Below, in pieces: positions 33,436 to 41,405 of a DNA stretch of 64,000 bases. A program made the translations under genes and the position numbers. The stretch is from NCBI GenBank assembly GCA_966211335.1, contig CBIHNF010000001.1, positions 682,001 to 746,000 of the forward strand, in the 5' to 3' direction. A model generated the notes under the pieces. It saw nothing but the letters and a program-made list of their open reading frames with translations. It had not been told where the DNA came from and ran no database searches. This stretch comes from JAPWJZ01 sp966211335 (GTDB lineage Bacteria; Pseudomonadota; Alphaproteobacteria; Micavibrionales; UBA2020). Position 1 is the first letter of the stretch; each line of letters begins with the position of its first letter.

Positions 33436-34073
33436 GGTGTCGCTTTCGGTTTGACGCAAGCGGGGTAACGGCTGTCGCCGGGCTCGACGCGCGTCCAGGT
33501 TTCAGTCTTCGAGAAGATGCCCTTCGAGAATACCACCTTCAGGTTGTTGTCATCGACTTTGGCCGCATCGACATTCACGGTCATGCCAAGGCCGCGCATT
33601 TCCATGCGGCCCTGCCAGTGGCCGCCCGCCGCCTCGGCAAACTGCATCTTGGGGGTGAAACCGCAAAGGGCTTTGACGTCATCAATCGTAAAGCCATTGT
33701 CGCGCTGCGCTTTCACGGCGGGGTCGCCGAAATAGTCGGTGATGCGGGTGTCATTGGGGTTCAGCCAGCGAATCTCCCCGCACATGCCGGTTTCGGGGCA
33801 GGGGCGGAGGGCGATGACGGATTCAAATGTCTGCGTCTTCCACAGGGTTTCCGTCGCAGGTTCCTTTGGCTGCGGGGTTTGCGCGGCGGGTACCGGAGCT
33901 TCCGCCACCGCATTCACGGCGGCCGCCATGCAGAAAGCGCCCGCGGCACGGCGGCCCTGGCGCGCAAGTTTATCGGCAGACAGAAATCCAGGTCGGGAAA
34001 AGGCCAATTTTTCAAACTCTTCTGCTGTGGAGACGGGCGGCGCGGAAAATATTCCCCGCAAAACCATCCGCAT
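33432..34073 (-). CDS. DUF2147-like secreted protein
   Basis: A 213-residue protein whose C-terminal 135 residues match the DUF2147 pattern: ALRPCPETGMCGEIRWLNP, then CGFTPK, HWQGRMEMRGLGMTVNVDA and a closing TWTRVEPGD. An Arg-Arg-hydrophobic segment near residues 40-58 could be an export signal, so the true start may be later than the ATG at 34073. Function is unknown. Coupled to the CobT-like gene by a 4-base overlap. Confidence 0.7.
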   Translation of the reverse strand: MRMVLRGIFSAPPVSTAEEFEKLAFSRPGFLSADKLARQGRRAAGAFCMAAAVNAVAEAPVPAAQTPQPKEPATETLWKTQTFESVIALRPCPETGMCGEIRWLNPNDTRITDYFGDPAVKAQRDNGFTIDDVKALCGFTPKMQFAEAAGGHWQGRMEMRGLGMTVNVDAAKVDDNNLKVVFSKGIFSKTETWTRVEPGDSRYPACVKPKATP

Positions 34074-34283
34074 TTTATAGAATGATGATGGTGGGGGTAC
34101 AAGGCGGAATCACTTTATCCGTTTCTCGCAACCTCGGGTGCCGCCCGGCGCCCGATACCAGAATCGGGATTCATCAGCACAGGCATTTGACATGCGCACA
34201 AAAGCACCTATCTGCATGATTATGACTTTAAAAGAGGGCGATCAAATCCATAAAATCAGCGGGCTGACCATATTATGGTAAAA

Positions 34284-34304
34284 TTGTTTACGTTACGTAA
34301 ACAA
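34284..34304. promoter_or_regulatory. Perfect palindrome upstream of the pilus operon (candidate operator)
   Basis: TTGTTTACGT (34284-34293), one central T, and ACGTAAACAA (34295-34304) form perfect 10-bp arms 70 bases before the pilB start. This is the form of a homodimeric regulator site. The rest of the 300-base gap (34074-34373) shows no gene. Confidence 0.65.
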
Positions 34305-34373
34305 ACAGAGGTAATATTCTGACTTTGTTAACTTTTCTATGGCACTCTAAAGCTGGAGGATGACGAAAAGGAT

Positions 34374-36278
34374 ATGGGGTTTATCAAAGTGGCAGAAGAT
34401 CCTGCTAAGAATGCGGCGAAAACGCCGGATCCGAAAGCAGCCGTGAAGCCGGGGGCAAGTGCCTCCCCTTCAATGTCGCCCTCATCCATGGACCTGTCGC
34501 CCCCGCCCGAAGCGCTTGTGCCTGCGGCCCCTGCGGCTCCTGTTGCCGCCGCGCCCGCCGCTCCCGCCAAACGTATCGGCGACCGCCTTGTCGAACGCGG
34601 CCTGATCACGACCGACCAATTAAAAGTCGCGCTGCACGAAAAACAGAAATCGCATTTGCTGCTCGGCGAGATTTTAGTCGAGCTTGGATTCATCACGCCG
34701 GAAATCCTCTCGGAATTCCTGTCGGAAACCACCGGTCTCTCGCTCTTCGATCCGAAGAAGACGATGATCGACCCGGAAGCGCTGGAGCTCGTCTCCAAAA
34801 AAGACGCGCAGAAATACCAGTTCCTGCCCATTTCCATCGACAAGCTGAAGAACCGCGCCGTCATCGCGATGACCGACCCTTACGACGTCGTCGCGCTTGA
34901 TAAACTGAAGCAATTGCTGCCGAAAGGCTGCCAGGTCGTCCCGCAGGTCTGCCCGCCCGCCATTATGTCGGACGCGATCCATAAGTCCTATGGCGTCTCG
35001 ACCTCCATCGACGGTATCTTGAAGGAACTCGCGGGTGACGCGGCTTCCGCCAAGAAAAACCTTGAAACCCTGTCGGATGACGAAGCCTATTCGCACCCGC
35101 TCGTGCGCCTCGTCAACGCGCTCGTGTTTGAAGCCGTGAAAATGGGCGCCTCCGACTTGCACTTCGAGCCGGAAGAAAACTTCGTGCGTCTCCGTTATCG
35201 TATCGACGGCGACATGGTCACGACGCACACGCTGCACCGCGAATACTGGAACGGTATCTGCCAGCGCCTGAAAATTCTGGCTGAAATGAACATCGCCGAC
35301 AAAATGTCGCCGCAGGACGGCCGCTTCAACCTTAACATGGGCGGCAAAGACGCCGACTTCCGCGTGTCCTGCCTGCCGACCGTGCACGGCGAAAACATCG
35401 TCCTCCGCGTCCTTGATAAATCGGCGTCCATCGTCCCGCTGGAGCGCCTCGGCTTCTCCGATCACAACATGTACCTGATTAAAAAAGCGCAGGCGCGTCC
35501 CGAAGGCATCATCATCGTCACGGGCCCGACCGGTTCCGGTAAAACGACGACGCTCTATTCCATGCTGAACGACGTCAACACACCCGACGTCAACATCCAG
35601 ACCCTTGAAGACCCGGTTGAATACAACCTTGGCCTGATCCGCCAGTCGCACGTGCGTGAAGGCGGCGGCTTTACCTTCGGTGAAGGTATTAAGGCTCTCC
35701 TCCGTCAAGACCCGGACATCATCTTCATCGGTGAGGTGCGCGACCATGTGACGGCGGAACAGGCGCTGAAAGCCGCCATGACTGGTCACCAGGTCTATAC
35801 CTCGCTCCACACCAACGATTGCTTCGGGGCTATCCCGCGTCTTGTCGACCTTGGCATCAAGCCCGCCATGATGGCCGGCGCCGTGATCGCCACCATGGCG
35901 CAGCGACTTGTCAGAAGACTTTGCCCGAAGTGCAAGAAGCAGGTTCTGGCGACGCCCGAGGAGTGCAAGCTTCTGGCCGTCGGCCCTGACGACAAGCCCA
36001 TTGATCCCGCCAATCCGCCGATGATTTACGCTCCCGGCGGCTGCCCGGATTGCAATAACACCGGCTTCAAAGGTCGTGTCGCCTGCGTCGAAATCCTGTT
36101 TATGGATGAAGCGCTGGATGACCTTGTCGCTCAAGGCGCCGGCAAATTCGCGCTCCGGGCGCAAGCGCGCAAGACGGGTTTCCGTAGTATGCTCGAGGAT
36201 GGCATCCTGAAAATCTATCAGGGCGTGACCACGCTTGACCAAGCGGTCAAGATCCTCAACTTCTCCGACCGTATGTAA
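34374..36278 (+). CDS. pilB: Type IV pilus assembly ATPase PilB/MshE-like
   Basis: Hexameric ATPase that powers pilus extension. The 634 residues start with an Ala/Pro-rich leader (10-60), then a GspE/MshEN N-terminal domain (RIGDRLVERGLITTDQLKVA). That domain type binds c-di-GMP in some MshE proteins. The ATPase core has Walker A GPTGSGKTTTLYSM near residue 384, Walker B PDIIFIGEVRD near 448, and the His box TGHQVYTSLHTND. Zinc-binding CPKC and CPDC lie near 516 and 556. AAAAGG precedes the ATG. First gene of the pilus locus. Confidence 0.95.
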   Translation: MGFIKVAEDPAKNAAKTPDPKAAVKPGASASPSMSPSSMDLSPPPEALVPAAPAAPVAAAPAAPAKRIGDRLVERGLITTDQLKVALHEKQKSHLLLGEILVELGFITPEILSEFLSETTGLSLFDPKKTMIDPEALELVSKKDAQKYQFLPISIDKLKNRAVIAMTDPYDVVALDKLKQLLPKGCQVVPQVCPPAIMSDAIHKSYGVSTSIDGILKELAGDAASAKKNLETLSDDEAYSHPLVRLVNALVFEAVKMGASDLHFEPEENFVRLRYRIDGDMVTTHTLHREYWNGICQRLKILAEMNIADKMSPQDGRFNLNMGGKDADFRVSCLPTVHGENIVLRVLDKSASIVPLERLGFSDHNMYLIKKAQARPEGIIIVTGPTGSGKTTTLYSMLNDVNTPDVNIQTLEDPVEYNLGLIRQSHVREGGGFTFGEGIKALLRQDPDIIFIGEVRDHVTAEQALKAAMTGHQVYTSLHTNDCFGAIPRLVDLGIKPAMMAGAVIATMAQRLVRRLCPKCKKQVLATPEECKLLAVGPDDKPIDPANPPMIYAPGGCPDCNNTGFKGRVACVEILFMDEALDDLVAQGAGKFALRAQARKTGFRSMLEDGILKIYQGVTTLDQAVKILNFSDRM

Positions 36279-36328
36279 ACAGGCGTATGTTCAAATCTGC
36301 CAGCGCCCCTTGTGGCGCGGCGGCCGCA

Positions 36329-36348
36329 GTATATATGTCTATATATAC
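36329..36348. repeat. AT-rich perfect hairpin between pilB and pilC
   Basis: GTATATAT (36329-36336) and ATATATAC (36341-36348) pair perfectly around GTCT. It lies in the 159-base gap between pilB and pilC, whose other sequence shows no gene. It could be an operator, an mRNA-processing site or a promoter part. Confidence 0.5.
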
Positions 36349-36437
36349 AAGTGCTTGGTTTCCCACTACTATTGATGTAACAATATTGTATGGGGACTAA
36401 AGTAATTATCGGTCTACGGGGTTGATCCAGATTATTC

Positions 36438-37652
36438 ATGCCAAAGTTCAGCTACAGAGCCATTAACCAAAGCGGACGTCCTGTCAGGGGCGTGGTTTCC
36501 GCTGCGAATGAATCTGACCTGTTCAACCGCCTGAACGAAGGCGGGATGTCGCTGCTCGACTGCAAGGAAATGTCGGACAAAAGCGGCAAGCTTGCGGCCC
36601 TCACCGCCAAAAAAGTCAAGATCCGCGACCTTATCCAGATGTTCGTCCACCTTGAACAGCTGCAAAAAGCCGGCGTTCCGCTGCTCGACGCGCTGTCCGA
36701 CGTGCGCGACACCGCTGAATCGACGCGCTTGCGCGATATGGTCGGCGATATTTATTCCGAAGTCTCTTCGGGCTCGTCTTTCTCGAACGCGCTTGCGAAA
36801 CACCCCGGCACTTTCGAGCCCATCTTCATCTCCCTCATCAACGCCGGTGAAGAAACCGGTAACATGGTGGAATCCTTCGGTCAGGTCATTCGCCACCTGA
36901 AGTGGACGGATGCGATGCGCACCAAGGTGAAGAAGGCGACCCGCTATCCGAAAATCCTTATGGGTGTCGTCACCATCGTCATCTGGGTCATGATGACGCA
37001 AGTCGTGCCGACCGTGACGGGATTCTTAAAGGAAATCGGTCAGGAACTGCCGGGTGTCACGCTCGCGCTCATCGCGACGTCGAACTTCGTGCAGGATTAC
37101 GCAGGCTATATTTTCCTGACGCTGGTGCTGTCCTACATTGGCCTCCGCGTCGGGCGTGCGGTGTCGGAAGGCTTCAAATACCGCACCGATTATCTGGCGC
37201 TGCATTCGCCTGGCTTCGGCAGCCTGATCCGCAAGATCGCGCTGTCCCGCTTCTGCCAGACCTTCGCCGTGCTCTTCACCTCCGGCCTTGAAATCCTGAA
37301 GTGCCTTGATGCCGCGAACCAGACGGCTGTCAACCTCGTCCTTACCGAAGCGCTCGTGCGCGTGCGCACCAACGTGCAGGAAGGCTCGCCGCTTTCCGCC
37401 GCGCTCAACTCCTCCGGCGAATTCCCCTCCCTTGTCGTGCGCATGGTCAAGATCGGCGAGGAATCGGGTAACCTGACGGGAGTTCTCGAACAGGTGTCTG
37501 AATTCTACAACGCGGACGTCAACGACGCGGTCGACGGCATGATCGCGATGATCGAGCCGATCATGACCGTCGTTCTCGGCGGCATGATCCTCTGGATCGC
37601 GGCGGCCGTCTTCGGCCCGATTTACAACAGCCTTGGCAAGATGGGGCAATAA
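36438..37652 (+). CDS. pilC: Type IV pilus inner-membrane platform protein PilC/MshG-like
   Basis: A 404-residue GspF-family platform protein. Two homologous T2SSF domains (about residues 70-190 and 270-395) flank three membrane segments. Signatures are KFSYRAINQSGRPVRG at the start, LINAGEETGNMVESF in the first domain, and VKIGEESGNLTGVLEQV in the second. It transmits ATPase motion to the growing pilus. The PilM-PilN fusion follows after 3 bases. Confidence 0.95.
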   Translation: MPKFSYRAINQSGRPVRGVVSAANESDLFNRLNEGGMSLLDCKEMSDKSGKLAALTAKKVKIRDLIQMFVHLEQLQKAGVPLLDALSDVRDTAESTRLRDMVGDIYSEVSSGSSFSNALAKHPGTFEPIFISLINAGEETGNMVESFGQVIRHLKWTDAMRTKVKKATRYPKILMGVVTIVIWVMMTQVVPTVTGFLKEIGQELPGVTLALIATSNFVQDYAGYIFLTLVLSYIGLRVGRAVSEGFKYRTDYLALHSPGFGSLIRKIALSRFCQTFAVLFTSGLEILKCLDAANQTAVNLVLTEALVRVRTNVQEGSPLSAALNSSGEFPSLVVRMVKIGEESGNLTGVLEQVSEFYNADVNDAVDGMIAMIEPIMTVVLGGMILWIAAAVFGPIYNSLGKMGQ

Positions 37653-37655
37653 GAT

Positions 37656-39302
37656 ATGGTCGCACTCGGTGGAGGTCGCAGGGTTTTGCTGGTGGGCGGT
37701 GAGGGTGTTGTCCTCTACGGACCCGCCGGCAATGGCATCGAGCGCGAAATGTCGATCTCCTGGGAAGTGCCCAATTTCGACGAACAATTAGTGACGGGCC
37801 TTGGCGCCCGCAATCAGGGCAAATCCGTCCTCGTTATTTTCGACGGCGCCGACCAGACCTACCGCAAGGAAGACAATATCCCGAAGCTCTCGCCGATCGA
37901 CCGGCCGCGCTTCGTGAAACGGAAACTTGAGCTTGCCTTCCCGAGCTATCCCATCCGCGCCTCGCTCGAGATCAAGGCGCATGCCAAGAAAAAAGGCTTC
38001 GCCCTCACGGCGCCGAAGCAGGAAGGCGGCAGGTCATACCTTTTCGTTGCCCTGCCGGAGAATGAGCAGCTGGACCGTATCGGCAACGCGATGTACGAGG
38101 CGGGCGTTCCCGTCGCGGGCTTCGGCCTGCTGCCACTTGAATCGACCGGCCTTGTGGCCGAACTTGCCGACAAGCTTTTCGCTGGCCGCGGCAAAAAATC
38201 CCGCTGGGCGATGATCATCGGACAGCATGAAACCGGCGGCCTCCGCCAGGTCGTGATCAAGGACGGCAACCTTGCCCTGACGCGTTTGACGCCTACCTCC
38301 GAAGCCGGCGGCTCCGGCACCGGCTGGGTGGAGGAAGTGACGCGCGAATTCAAGGCGACGCTTACCTATATTTCCCGCTTCGGCTATACCGAGGCCGACG
38401 GCCTCGACGTCGTCATTGTCTGTGGCGACATTGAAAAGCAGTTCTTTGACGCGAAAGGGATGCCGGTCACCAACTTCCAGTGCGTCAACGTCGCGGAAGC
38501 GCTTCGCGCCATCGGCACCAAGTCCTTCAACGTCGAGAAGGGCAACTTCTCCGACGCGCTGCACGCGGCCTGGGCCGCGAAAAAGGGCAGCCTCAAGCTG
38601 TCGGTGCGCGTCCCCAGCATCCACCGCATCCAAGCACCGCGCCTCGCCGCGAGGGCTGGCACTATTATCCTCGGTCTCGGCGTCGTTGGGCTTGTCGGCC
38701 TCTTGGCGCTCAGCATCAAGGATTACGCCGGCGTGCAGGGAGAGATCGGTGACAAGGAAAACCAGAGGACGATGCTGACCCGCGAATACGAGCAGGAAGC
38801 GAAAGCCTTCGACAACCTTGAAATGAAGCCCGACGCCGTGAAGGCGGTCATGGACGTCAAGAAATCGCTCGAGAACAATACGCTGAATATCCGCCACGAG
38901 CTGCACACACTGAAAAACCTGCTGCCAAGCGACGTGCGGATCGAGAGCCTGAAAGTCGACCACCAGGCCAGCCCGGGCCTCAAGCTCAGCACGGCGGGCG
39001 CGACAGTCTCCATGTTTGGCTCCGGCCCCGCCGCAGACCCCAATGACAAGGGCAAGGTCACCATTAACTTTACCTTCTCGCTGCCGCCCGGCATGCCGCT
39101 TGAGCAGAAAGTGACGCGCACCGAAGACCTGCAGAAAACGCTGACCGAGGCCTTCAAGGGCTATGACGTCCGCATCCTTCACCAGTTCGAGGACGTCAGT
39201 CGCACCGGTAACTCGACTGGCACGCTTGGTGACACCGGCGCCTCCACGGCGTCGAAGGACGAAGGCCTCGCCGAGTTCGAACTGAAAGGGGCACCGCTAT
39301 GA
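37656..39302 (+). CDS. PilM-PilN fusion (MshI-like), inner-membrane alignment protein
   Basis: A 548-residue protein. Residues 1-320 look like a divergent actin-fold PilM/MshI domain (VLLVGGEGVVLYGP, then VPVAGFGLLPLESTG). A single membrane segment (about 330-352) follows, then a coiled coil and a PilN-like periplasmic domain (about 410-500, LHTLKNLLPSDVRIESLKVD). PilM and PilN are usually separate proteins. Position between the platform and the PilO-like gene supports the assignment. A low-complexity Ser/Thr/Gly tail ends the protein. The family call is by architecture and position. Confidence 0.78.
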   Translation: MVALGGGRRVLLVGGEGVVLYGPAGNGIEREMSISWEVPNFDEQLVTGLGARNQGKSVLVIFDGADQTYRKEDNIPKLSPIDRPRFVKRKLELAFPSYPIRASLEIKAHAKKKGFALTAPKQEGGRSYLFVALPENEQLDRIGNAMYEAGVPVAGFGLLPLESTGLVAELADKLFAGRGKKSRWAMIIGQHETGGLRQVVIKDGNLALTRLTPTSEAGGSGTGWVEEVTREFKATLTYISRFGYTEADGLDVVIVCGDIEKQFFDAKGMPVTNFQCVNVAEALRAIGTKSFNVEKGNFSDALHAAWAAKKGSLKLSVRVPSIHRIQAPRLAARAGTIILGLGVVGLVGLLALSIKDYAGVQGEIGDKENQRTMLTREYEQEAKAFDNLEMKPDAVKAVMDVKKSLENNTLNIRHELHTLKNLLPSDVRIESLKVDHQASPGLKLSTAGATVSMFGSGPAADPNDKGKVTINFTFSLPPGMPLEQKVTRTEDLQKTLTEAFKGYDVRILHQFEDVSRTGNSTGTLGDTGASTASKDEGLAEFELKGAPL

Positions 39303-39952
39303 TCAAGCTGATCGGCATCAAGCGCCTCCTGTTACTGGGCATCCTGCTCGGCGTCAACATCGCGCTGCTCATCGCCTTCTTCTTCGTGGTCGAGCCGATG
39401 CGCTCCGAAGCACAGGAGAAAAGCGATGGAATTAGCGGCGAAATTTCGACGCTGCAGGGCAAGATCCAGAACACCAAGCAAGATCTCGCCGACTTCAAGC
39501 GCGACCTGCCGAAGTTCAAGGAATTGCAGGGCAAGGGCTTTATGTCGACGCAAGACCGCTTCCAGCTCAGCCGCGACCTGAACGCGGTGCGCATCGCCGC
39601 CGCGCTCGCCGGTTTTTCCTTCAACGTCGACGACATCAAGAAGGTCGATAACGCGGAAGCGCAGGCGGCGCAGGAGCAGCTTATCCTCAGCCGCATTACG
39701 GTCGACAACGTGACGTCGATCCTCGACATCAATTTCTACGACTTCATCGACAAAATGCAGACGGTATTCCCGGCGCATGTCCGCGTCGAGAACTTCTCGA
39801 TCGAGCGCAAGGATCCCGTCAACCAGGCGACGCTGCAGAAAATCGCCGCCAAGCAGCCGGTTAGCCTGTTCACCGCGAAAGCCACTTTTGACTGGCTGAC
39901 GATGATCCCGCTGCCGCCGCCGGCCAGCCCCAGCACGCCGGGAGGCCAATGA
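39299..39952 (+). CDS. PilO/MshJ-like pilus assembly protein
   Basis: A 217-residue bitopic protein: one membrane segment (residues 8-32), a coiled coil (about 40-80, ISGEISTLQGKIQNTKQDLA), and a small alpha/beta domain ending in a Pro-rich tail. PilO dimerises with PilN in the periplasm to align the inner-membrane and secretin parts. Overlaps the preceding gene and the next by 4 bases each (ATGA). Sequence is divergent; assignment rests on layout and position. Confidence 0.72.
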   Translation: MIKLIGIKRLLLLGILLGVNIALLIAFFFVVEPMRSEAQEKSDGISGEISTLQGKIQNTKQDLADFKRDLPKFKELQGKGFMSTQDRFQLSRDLNAVRIAAALAGFSFNVDDIKKVDNAEAQAAQEQLILSRITVDNVTSILDINFYDFIDKMQTVFPAHVRVENFSIERKDPVNQATLQKIAAKQPVSLFTAKATFDWLTMIPLPPPASPSTPGGQ

Positions 39953-40629
39953 TTATGACCCAGCCCCTTAAAGTAATTCTGGCGGCGGCAATCCCCGCGT
40001 TCATCCTGCTCGCGGCAACCTCCGGGTTGGCGCAGACGGCGCTGCAAACCGGCCAGGCATTGCTTGCCGGCGCTGCAACGCCCGCGACGAATCCTGCAGC
40101 GACGCCTGCTGGTGCCGCCACTCCGGGCGTCGCAGGTGCAGCCACGCCCGCAACCGCAGCTGAGCCCGCGGCTGCTGCTGGCGCTGCGCATGTCATCAAG
40201 GCGGCGGACCCCAGCAAGCCTGCGATCGACGTGCCGCCTGCCGAAACGCCGACAGGCTCGCTCGATACGCCTTTCCTGCAGTCTTTCTTCCTGACGCCGC
40301 TTGACCTGGTCGCCCTACAGCGCGCCGTCGCGGGGCAGGTCTCCGCCGTTGGCCCCGGCGGTGCCGCCAATCAGGAAATTCCGCAGGTGCGCAAAATCAC
40401 CCTTTCGGGTGTTTCTTTCAAGAACGACAATGACTGGGTTGTCTGGATCAACGGACATAAAATCGCACCCGGCAACACACTCCCCGAAATCATCGGCATC
40501 AAGGTGGAGCGCGACCTCGTCCACCTCAAATGGTTCGACATAGGCCTCAACGGCATCATCAATATCACGCTGCGCCCGCACGAAACCTATGACATCGTGA
40601 CCGGCGTGCTGCTGCCCGGGGGGCCGTGA
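39949..40629 (+). CDS. PilP/MshK-like periplasmic protein
   Basis: A 226-residue exported protein: a signal peptide ending near SGLAQ, an Ala/Pro/Thr linker (35-90), and a C-terminal domain with KITLSGVSFKNDNDWVVWIN and GHKIAPGNTLPEI, then VHLKW. That strand pattern (a short beta domain that asks for a WxxING and a final beta repeat) resembles PilP, MshK and GspC-type HR domains that dock onto the secretin. Function inferred from fold and locus position. Confidence 0.68.
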   Translation: MIMTQPLKVILAAAIPAFILLAATSGLAQTALQTGQALLAGAATPATNPAATPAGAATPGVAGAATPATAAEPAAAAGAAHVIKAADPSKPAIDVPPAETPTGSLDTPFLQSFFLTPLDLVALQRAVAGQVSAVGPGGAANQEIPQVRKITLSGVSFKNDNDWVVWINGHKIAPGNTLPEIIGIKVERDLVHLKWFDIGLNGIINITLRPHETYDIVTGVLLPGGP

Positions 40630-41405
40630 TGACGGGTTCCGCCGCCGAAAAAATTCAAGCCGCGCCGGGCGCCGCCGCTATCCGCATTAATAATGTGGCG
40701 GCCGACTACGGCCATGGCCCCGTGATCGAGAACATCACCTTTGATATCCGCGCCGGTGAAACCTTCGGTCTCATCGGCCTTAACGGCGTCGGCAAGACGA
40801 CGCTGATTAAAATCATCCTCGGCCTCATGGAAGCCTCCAAGGGCTCGGTCGAGATTTTCGGCAAGCAGATCCTCAATCCTGAATCAAAATCCAAAATCGC
40901 CTACCTCCCGGAAAAGTTCGAACCGCCACCCTTTCTCTCCGGCCTCGAATTCGTTAAATTCTCGCTCGCGCTTTACGGCCGCGGTTTCAGTGAAGAAGAA
41001 GTGCTGAAAGCCGCCGACCGCGTTTCGCTGTCGCGCCCCGCCGTGCGCCGCCGCGTCAATACCTATTCAAAAGGCATGCGCCAGAAGACCGGGCTTATCG
41101 GCACCTGGCTTACGCAATGCCCGCTGCTGATCCTTGATGAGCCGATGAGCGGCCTTGACCCACTCGCCCGCGTTCTCGTCAAGGACGAGATCATCGCCTG
41201 CCGCAACAAGGGCATGACGGTTTTTTTAAGCTCCCACATTCTCTCCGACATGGATGAAATCTGCGACCGCATCGCTGTCATCCACGACGGCCAGCTCCGC
41301 TTCACAGGCACGCCGCAGGAACTCAAAACAAAAACCGGCCAGGAATATCTCGAGCGCGCCTTCCTCAAGACAATCGAAGGTTCAAAAAGGGTCTACGAAT
41401 CATGA
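40629..41405 (+). CDS. ABC transporter ATP-binding protein in the pilus operon
   Basis: A ~258-residue ABC ATPase with Walker A GLNGVGKTTL, a signature replaced by SKGMRQKTGL, Walker B LLILDEPMSGLDP, and switch His in SSHILSDMDE. The start is in a TGATG overlap with the PilP-like gene; a GTG at 40626 is also in frame. It is embedded between core pilus genes. The likely membrane partner lies at 48431. This recalls the pilG-pilH-pilI ABC system of Myxococcus xanthus pili, which is needed for pilus function. Confidence 0.9.
   Translation: MTGSAAEKIQAAPGAAAIRINNVAADYGHGPVIENITFDIRAGETFGLIGLNGVGKTTLIKIILGLMEASKGSVEIFGKQILNPESKSKIAYLPEKFEPPPFLSGLEFVKFSLALYGRGFSEEEVLKAADRVSLSRPAVRRRVNTYSKGMRQKTGLIGTWLTQCPLLILDEPMSGLDPLARVLVKDEIIACRNKGMTVFLSSHILSDMDEICDRIAVIHDGQLRFTGTPQELKTKTGQEYLERAFLKTIEGSKRVYES

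Noticed and set aside
34674..36242. A 522-codon minus-strand frame opposite pilB
   Set aside because: It is an antisense shadow of a fully conserved ATPase gene; no family features are visible.
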